Source of the DNA: Tenodera sinensis
Taxonomy: Eukaryota; Arthropoda; Insecta; Mantodea; Mantidae
Direction: 5' to 3'
DNA: 64,000 nucleotides
Assembly (NCBI GenBank): GCA_030765045.1
Contig: CM060972.1
Coordinates: 3,146,501-3,210,500 of the forward strand
Each line of letters opens with the position of its first letter. Positions within the stretch are counted from its first letter, which is position 1. Of this stretch, positions 47,093-56,000 are shown in pieces. Position numbers and translations under genes: made by a program. The notes under the pieces were generated by a model. It had not been told where the DNA came from. It made no database searches and saw nothing but the letters and a program-made list of their open reading frames with translations.

Positions 47093-50000
47093 CATTTGGA
47101 CATAAATTGCGTGTTTTAACGAAATCTACATTATTATTTATTTATGCCAACAAACTTACTGTTGGTGTTTTTAAACACACAAGCCGTGTGTGGGCAATGT
47201 TTGAAAGGCAGAATTGGAACTGAAAAATTCAATGCCACAGCTGGGAATTGAACCACAGACCTTCCACTTGCTGTGCGGTCACTCTAACCATTAAGCTTCT
47301 GTAACAAACTGCCAGAATAACATTGACTTACAAACACCCCAAGGACTTACTATTGCAAGTACTTTATGTCCCGGGATTAAATAACCTTCAGATGGTAATT
47401 ATTATTTTATTTATGCCAACAAACTTACTGCTGTGTTTAAAATATCAGTAATACCAGGAGCAATATGAATTGACTGGAGAATTCAATGCCATTCTGGCAG
47501 GTTGTCACAGTAGCTTAATGGTTAGAGCACCCACCTGGTAAATGGAGGTCTGTGGTTCAAATCCCAGCTGTGGCATTAAATTTTTCAGTTCCATTTCTAC
47601 CTCTCAGAGACCTACACTATTTGTACAGCAAGATTTGGTCAATCTCTTACACTTTACCAGTTATGCAAAAGTCATCCAGAGTAAACAGGACTACATAGGC
47701 TATAGCCAGAAAATTCAAAATATACATTTCATTTGCATAAACATATCTTAAATATAAGGCATTTTAATCAAAATCATTGGAGCTATTTTTCGCAAAATCA
47801 AAATTTTTGAATAATATTCTATGTAAAGGGCAGTTTAGAATGGAGGAATTTTCTTCAAAATCTTAAGTGTCACATCCTTGAAAAAATATTAAACTTAAAT
47901 ACCAACTTTGGTTTTTACTGACTTTATTTTTGAGCTATGCTGTTCACAGACAGACACATAAACACACACACACACTCTCACACACACACATGCACGCAGA
48001 CAATCTTTTTCTAAAACCGCCTCTTTTTTATTCAGTGAGCAAAATCATGTTTTCGGGTGAAATCTTGATATCAAATTTTGGGTCAAATACTATACTTTCT
48101 CTACTTTTATGCGTAGTAGAGATAGTAAAAATAGCTACAAGATGTCAGTTCATTTGTGTATGTTTTTGTTCTTTTAAGAATGAAACTTTAAGCAAAAAAA
48201 AGCGTACCTACACTACTTTCTGATCCACCCTTGTACATATCCCACAACTGTATACAATGAAATTACTCACCTTCTCTTCCTTTTGCTGTTTATACTTTTC
48301 TAGTCTCTGTCGCCTTTTTTCTTTTCTCCTTTTCTTTTCTCTCTGTATGCTTTCTACAGCTTGTTTTAAAGAATCCTTTGCCTGTTGACGTGCCACGCTA
48401 AAATCTAGACTCTCCGGAGCACTATCTGAATCAGAAGAAATTTTCAAATTCTGAAGTGTTTTTACAGGTGGTACTGTCTTTCTGGATTCTGATTCAGATG
48501 TACTTATATTCTGAATAATTCTCTTGTGAGCTGACTCCATGATAGCCTTTCTGCTCTCTGCATCTGAATCAGAGTCACTGGTTTCCTTAGAGCTAACGCT
48601 TTTTCTTTTCTCAAATATAGACACTGATGTAGGTGACTTCCTTACAGGAACGTAACTTTTGAACTCTTTCTTTGTATAGAGTGTATTGTTAATCAATTCA
48701 TCACAATTTTTACTCTTTTTACTTGAACTTGTATCCAATGAGCTCTTGGATACATTTAACTGTGGTTCTTTGAATGGCTTTGTGCTATTTCTTTTAATCT
48801 CACTATCGTCCGTGAGCATACTTTCCTCGGTGCTTTCATCCTCTGTTAATGAAACATCTGTGGTTTTACTTTTTGAAGGGGAATTCTTTTTGTTTATCTC
48901 ACTTTGTGAGTCATTCTTATCTGGGCTTTTAAGAGGTGATGTCTTTTCCTGTAATAACGAATCAGAATTTTTCCTGTTTTCAAGTAATTTTGATGAAGTT
49001 ACATCATGTGTTTTCTGGGGGCTCTGAGAAGTTAATTCAGTGTTTTCTGAGTCCTTTGTGGCATCAGACGAATCTGTTATCTGAGAATAAGCTACCATAC
49101 TACCATCATTTGAATCGCTGTATTTATTCTGAACTAAATTAGAGCTGTCGACATCTTTCATTGTATTTGCCTCGGCATTCTCTACCTCGAGGGTTCTCAG
49201 TTTCTTTCTTGGGGAGCTGCCCTCTGAGCCTTGTTTCTGAGCTCTAACTTCATTTTTAATAGGCAATTTATTTTGTTTGTTACTTAATGATTCATTCAAA
49301 TTTTCAATTTTTTTTTCTACATTGCCACTTTTATTGCATTTAAGTTCATCAGAAGCAGTTTTTTTCAAATCTTTAACATCTGTTATTACCTCACTTCTTT
49401 CATGTTCCTTATCTTCAATTTCCTCTATATCTGATAAGCTTTTGCTTCTAGACGAGTCACTTTCATATGTTTCAACAGAACTTCCTTTATCATTTGGATT
49501 ATGAAACAGTTCTCGCCTGGTCCGATTACCATCTTCAATGCTGTTTTCTGAAACGGGTTTTGATTTACTCTTGATAGAATCTTCTCTTCTATGATTTTCA
49601 TTCTGTTTGTCTTCCACTTCATGCTGTATGCTTTGCTGAATTCTTGTGGATCTTCTTTTTGAAGATTTGCTCTTTTCTTGGGTGCTATGACTGTCACAAA
49701 TCTGTTCTTCATTTTCACCTTTTTCTAAAGCAGTACTTGAACTACGTTTTTTTCTCACACTAGACTGGTGTGAGTCCTTTAAGGCTTTAGAACGTGGAGT
49801 CCTTGCACCTACTTCTGAAAGACGTTTTTTTTGAGATCTGGTCAACACACCCACTGACTTCACCTCTTGGGCTTCTGGTGTCTTCAATCCAGCCTCCTCT
49901 TCTGCTGCAGATGTACCTGAAAACAACATACCCACAATTACTTATTCAGTTCTAAAGATAAACTGTCCTTACAACTACGAGGTATTCGTTTAAATTAAGT

Positions 50001-53000
50001 ACTGTTTAAATATTTTGCCACTACAGTGCAGCAATCGTGATTTTGAGCATGCTTGAACATTTCCTTGATTCATTAGGAAGAGCGATCGTTACTTTGTGCT
50101 TTCCTATTGTTTGCACCCTTTGAAATGTTCAAAACAATTGAATGACCCACCAAATGTGAAGTCGAATTAGTGATTCGTTTTTCTGCATACAAGAAATTTA
50201 CATCAATAAACACTCATTGCCAATTGTATGAGGTTTATGGGGAAACAATGGGTGCCAATTTCTGGACACACACAGTGAAAAACTCGTCCAGATCTGATTG
50301 CATCATTTTGTTGGGCAAAATCTGGCCATCCTCTCCATAGTCTGAATTTGGGACCAAGCCATATTCATCTGAAGAAGTTCCTCGGTGAAAAACTTTTCAA
50401 CCACGATGGTGTAAAGCAAGAGGTGCAGATCTGGCTTTTATCACAAGCGGTATATTCTTTGAAGAAGACATACTAAAACTGGTTTACTGCTATGATAAGT
50501 GGGTACATAAGGGTGTAACTAAATGTACAAGTAGGTATCGAAAAAACAGCTTATTGGGATACCCCAAAAAACAACTGTAACATTTCCCCCCCATTTTGGT
50601 GCGGTCTGGTTATATCTGGTGATATTCCATGTTAGGTTGCATTAGTATCACCAACTGTTGGTAACATATAACCATGGTAAAGCTACAGCCATAGTTGGTG
50701 TTATTGCATCTGTTATGTTGCCACAGAAGCCCTTGTTTTTGAACGCGTTGCAGAGAAGACAACCAATAGATTTTAAAACAAGATTCCATTTAGATGTCGC
50801 ATTAATTAATCGATCTGTGGAGGTCATTGTATTGCTTGTGTGTGCATGATTTTGTCTTGAATTGTTTTACAGCAGTATATGCAGTTATAATTAGTTATTA
50901 TTTTTGTGTTCGCAACATAGTAGTGCATTAAAAATATGCTAGGATATTTAGTGTTTGGAAGTGATTTTATCCAAAAGTATTATTGCAGAACAAGATGAGT
51001 AGGTTCATCATGTGTTGTGTGGTAACGATGTTCAAGTATTATTATCGTTTGAAAGCAAGTTACTTTTAACCTTGATATTTGAGGTTAGAAATAATGCTTT
51101 TATTATGTACGTTGGCAGTACTGCTTTTTGGGGCAATGTAGTCTGCAGTTTAGTGTAATGTTGGCCATATTGACTTCTTGAGAACCTTGGATTAGTTGTT
51201 TCCCCTATAGGGTGTAAAGTAATGAATGATAATTTGTACAACAATGCTGTACTGAATAGCTAGTGGAGTAGACCACGGCCCACAAGCCCAGATAATCGTT
51301 TTTTATTTAATGAAACTGGCCGTGAAAGCTTACGCAATGCTCAATGCTCTGTTGTTTTGTAAAAAGTTATCAGTACTTACTTTAAAAACATGCCTCTTAA
51401 TGGTTAACTTTACCAGAGGAAATACATAACACAGACCCTCACTCAGAATATAAACTACTTTATACCAAGAATTGTCACCAACGTAGAAGATTGCCTGTGC
51501 CAGACACATTTATTCTATAACATTGGAAACTGTGTCTCTAAATCCTGGTTCACAGTAAATGACAAGAGTAACAAAAATGATAAAGTTAAAATACATACAA
51601 TATAGTGTAAGCATTCACATCATGGCAACATGTGTAGGACAAGTTTCTAAAGGCACAATCGACTTAACAATTAACCCTCTTCCTCTTTTAGCCAAGCAGT
51701 CGAGCACCTGCTAGCCATTTAAGTGCCAGAGCAGATGTAAACGACTTCAGAAGTATAGTCACTTCAGTGTTCGGGCTGCTTATATCAACTCACAAAACAT
51801 TACAGTGTAAACATATTTTTGTGACATTCTTTAGTGGTGCAATACAAAACCTTGGTAGGCTCCAGCCTTTGTCCTTCCAAAGGCAGGTTTATAACGTTAT
51901 TTCATAACACTAAACAACTCCTCAGTCTGTTTGTATGCATTGTATTTCCTGTGAATAATGACAAATGGTTCTCGCAAGGTTTTTGCAACAGATGCAGATG
52001 ATGAAAATCTGTTAGAATATGTTGATAAGTGTGAGGTAAATGTAGACGAGCTTTTATCAGATAGTGACGTCGATTTTTGTAATGTCATCCTGGGTACACC
52101 CACTTGCTTAGCTTCATTATTTAGTGCCTGGGTGACCATGTTAACTGAATAAAAATTTTTGTCGCCATTGTTAAGTCATTTCCGAGATATAGAAATACAA
52201 ATAAATATTTCATAAGCACCATCATTTCTCATGTAAAATGTAATACGTTGTATTTCTATTTCAAACATACAGACGGGACCAACTGTAACACATAAACTAA
52301 TATAACTAAATCAACTTTCTTAATGTATTCTGATAGCCCTGGAAGAGGACTTTCAAATGCTAGCTCGTTTGCTGAAATCAACAGAGAAATTATGGCCAAA
52401 ATAAGGTTTAGAGTAATTGTGACTGTTACGCATAAAATTGTATTTTTTCAAGAATGACACCTATATAGATAAACTTAAAAAGCAAAACCCTGTCTGAATA
52501 CAAAATTTGATCAAAATCGTTAGAGCCATTTCCAAGTTCTGCGGAATATATATATATATATATAAGAATTACTTGTTTAAATATATAAGATTAATAATGT
52601 TTAATAGTGTAATTTCATATCGGAGAAAGATTATTTACTGCCATGTGGAAATAGTACATTTGTATTTGAGCAAAACATTTTGTAATGGCTGCACTGTGTC
52701 AAGAATCTAGAAGACTGCCAAGACTATAAAACATTAAAGGCCATGTACAACCATAGTTACAAATTAAGGTTGTGACTTTACAAACACAATTACAAAACAA
52801 GACTGGTTTACCTTTAAGTAGAGAACTTGATATGACAACATTTCCATCCCATTGTTCATTTGCTGCAGATGTTAGCTATAGCTTTGAGAATGAGTTGGAG
52901 ACAACTTGAAACTCGAGTCAGTTTGTGCAAAAAGAACGTGCAACATTACTAAGATAAGTGAAGTTTTTAGTTTCTAATTTGTTTTTACTTTAGAATCTTG

Positions 53001-56000
53001 TTGCTTCACTGTTAATAACTTCAATTTTCCTTATTTAACCCCATGTGGAGTTACTGGTCTCCCATCGGGCATTTCCCCAGGTAGTGGATAGGGGAATGCC
53101 TCCTAGATATAGGTGATATCTGTGAAATGAAATACCCGGAGCGAACCAAAACTAGTCCCTTGCCAGACTTAAGGCGAAGGCCACAACGGTGGACAGGATG
53201 GAGAAGGATTCCTTCAGTATGGCTGAACTAGCAGAAGTGGCGACTCTTTCTCCACTGGGTTGATGAATGGAGAAACTGCTGCCTTGCAGGGAAGGTGTAA
53301 CTTCAAAGGCTAAGGGAGTAAACCCCAACAGAAAATCAATGGCAGAGGGGGCTCTTAAAGGGGTGGTGAAACCAATCCCTCTGCGGGAGAGAACCCCAGA
53401 ATCAAATCTAGGAGGCTGTGTGCTAATCACCCCCAACTCTGAAATTAAAATGATTCAGAGCCCAAATGAGGATAGCCGGACTGATGTTTTAAGACAAGGA
53501 CCTAGGTACCAAAATAAGGACTTCTCATTTTTAGCTACATGAATGTACTTAGCTTGTATAAACCAAGGGCAACAAATCAAACAGAGAATATCGGCAGGTA
53601 TTAACTGCTTCTTTGCCTTGGACAAAATTATGAAAACGTGATAACTGTCTAAGCAAACTAAATTACACATTTACACAATAATAAAACCTGTTGTGATGTA
53701 TGGATGCGAAACTTGGGTAATGTCAGAAGACATAATGACTCAGTTGTAAAGATGGGAAAGGAAAATATTAAGGAAAATATATGGACAATCAAGGATAGAG
53801 AAGGGTGGAGAATATGTTCAAATGCGGAACCAAAATTACTATATAAAAAACCTAGCATAGTCACACTTGTTATAGCTAAAAGGATTAAATGGGCCGGCCG
53901 GCCAGGCATGTTGTGCACATGGATGAAGGCAGGTCTGTTAAAAGCATTGTTGAAGGGTGAAGAGACAGGGGTTAAGATGGCTGGATTGTGTGGAGAAGGA
54001 CTTACACAGTATGGGGATTAGGGCATGGAGGAGAAAGGCAGAAAACAGAGAAGAGAAGAATGGGCTATCATCATTAAGGAGGCACTAGCTAGACTCTAAG
54101 AACTGTTTGCCAAAAGAAGAAGAAGAAAGAAGAAGAAAAAAGAAAGAAGCAGAAGAAGAAAGAATAGGCACAGTAGGTTAATACTGAGTATGCTGTAAAT
54201 GCACATCCTCTCTATTAAAAGATTCTGCAACAGAGGTTTCCTCATTATGCCTTTTAATGCTATTGCACTGTGACATGCTCCTATGCATTACATTCCTCAT
54301 TCAACCAAAAGTAACAGTGAGTGCCGTAATTCTAGAATAAACTAACACGACTCCTGTCTAATTCATGTAACGCCTGCTCTCAATTAAATCATAACCTCAA
54401 GCAATTCTGCAGCAGTTGCTTCAGCATGGCAAAAGTGTAAATAAAATTATCCTATTTAGGCTAAATCTTGGACAGAGGATCTGTTAAATACTTTTGATTC
54501 CTTACCCATCTAACAGCACTTCAAAAACACCTAATCTTCCAATGGATACCGCTCACTGTGGACTGAGTGGTAATGAGAAAGCTGATTTTCTTGCTAAAAA
54601 GGGTACCAGCAGTGTACAGAAATCTATAGTTAATCTACCATTTTATGTAGCTAAAAGATTAGTCAACTCTGAATTCAAAAAAATTATTGCAAAATATTAC
54701 TATGAAAAATCAAAAAATAAAAGCTGGGAACTACCAAACATTCAAACAGTAATTCCTGAGTATCCTCGAAAAACAGCAGTTGCAACCTTCAGGTTGATTA
54801 CAGGACATGATTGTCTGGCAAAACATTTAAACAGAATTGGGATATATTCTTCACCACTCTGTCCTCTATGTGATCTGCAAGAGGAAATGGATCGAGACCA
54901 CCTTCAAATATGCCCGGCCACTTCTAATGCCCCATCCATCAGTGAAAAATATTGGAGAGCAAGAGGATTAATGACTTCATTGTCAGAAATACAGCATTAG
55001 TTAACAACAACGTTTTACTACTTTATATGGCTAAGTGCTGTGAAAATTAATGATATGATATGAGGGTAAGTAAGCATCAGTGAAGTATCACTTGTCAATA
55101 TGACAATGAAGAAAGATCACCTGCCACTGGTGTGTCTGCCCTGCCTGGCTCACCATAAAAGAGGGGCAGCTTAGCGACCTGCCTGAGTTGCTCTTTGCTG
55201 TCTTCGTGCAATAAATTTCATATAACAAAATCACTTGCAAATGCAAATATTGCCACTGTGGTTACAGGTACAGTCCAGTGCACGGAAATTTTCTGATGCT
55301 GTTAGTAACTTTTGGTGTGTTACTTTATTTAATGTTGGCATAACCTTTTTGCCAGTCATGTTCCACACCAGTCCTGTCTGTGCCAATCTCTTATTCGTTT
55401 GTACCAAAGTCCAATAACACAAGCAATGACTGATGAACAAAGGGCGTAGCCGAGGTGCATAATGCAAGGGGAGGGGTAAGGAGGAATTTAACCCGAGTAG
55501 AATCGCTCATTGGTTTGATGTCATAACTCTGGTGTTTGGTTTTGGCAACCAGGAAGAAGGACATGGGGTGGGTCACACAAAACAGCTTTGTTGAATATAT
55601 TGTCCTCTATACTATGCATGCCACTGAAGTGAGCAAACGATATGGATAACAAGCCGAAAGTAACTGCGCTTCTTGAACAAGGATATAACACTGCAAGGGC
55701 TGTGGAGCTATATGGAGTGAACTGCCCCAAACTGGTGGAAGAAATACCAAGAACGGGGATACTGCACACATGGATTAACTACTAGAACATTATCGTCTTG
55801 TGTTTTCCCCTTATGTTTGTCTTCGTGACGAAAACATGCTTTTGTATGTTAAGTAGATTTTACGGGCTTGTGGGCCGTGGTCGAGTTGGATTACCTTCCT
55901 CCGATGTTTCACTGAAAACTGCGTCCAGCATCTTCAGGGTCAACCTCTGTTATTTTGGTCTAAATTAGCGGCTGCACATAAACTAAAGTTCACTGCAAAC

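Larger units (their letters stand above)
46735..48135 (+). repeat. Repeat R1, copy f, with SINE A insertions
   Basis: R1 text at 46735-47128 and 47640-48135, interrupted by two SINE A copies. The run ACAAAAAAA seen in other copies has grown here into a pure A tract at 47041-47091. Ends with the R1 hairpin (TACTTTCTCTACTTT / AGTAGAGATAGTAAAA). Confidence 0.8.

Noticed and set aside
46832..47105. Frames with poly-Phe or poly-Lys
   Set aside because: Produced by the 51-nt A tract in repeat R1.
49425..49718. 97-codon - strand frame
   Set aside because: Alternate frame inside exon 2 of the nuclear-protein gene.
54112..54165. Purine-rich minisatellite as an independent feature
   Set aside because: It is the A/G-rich tail of the RTE fragment.
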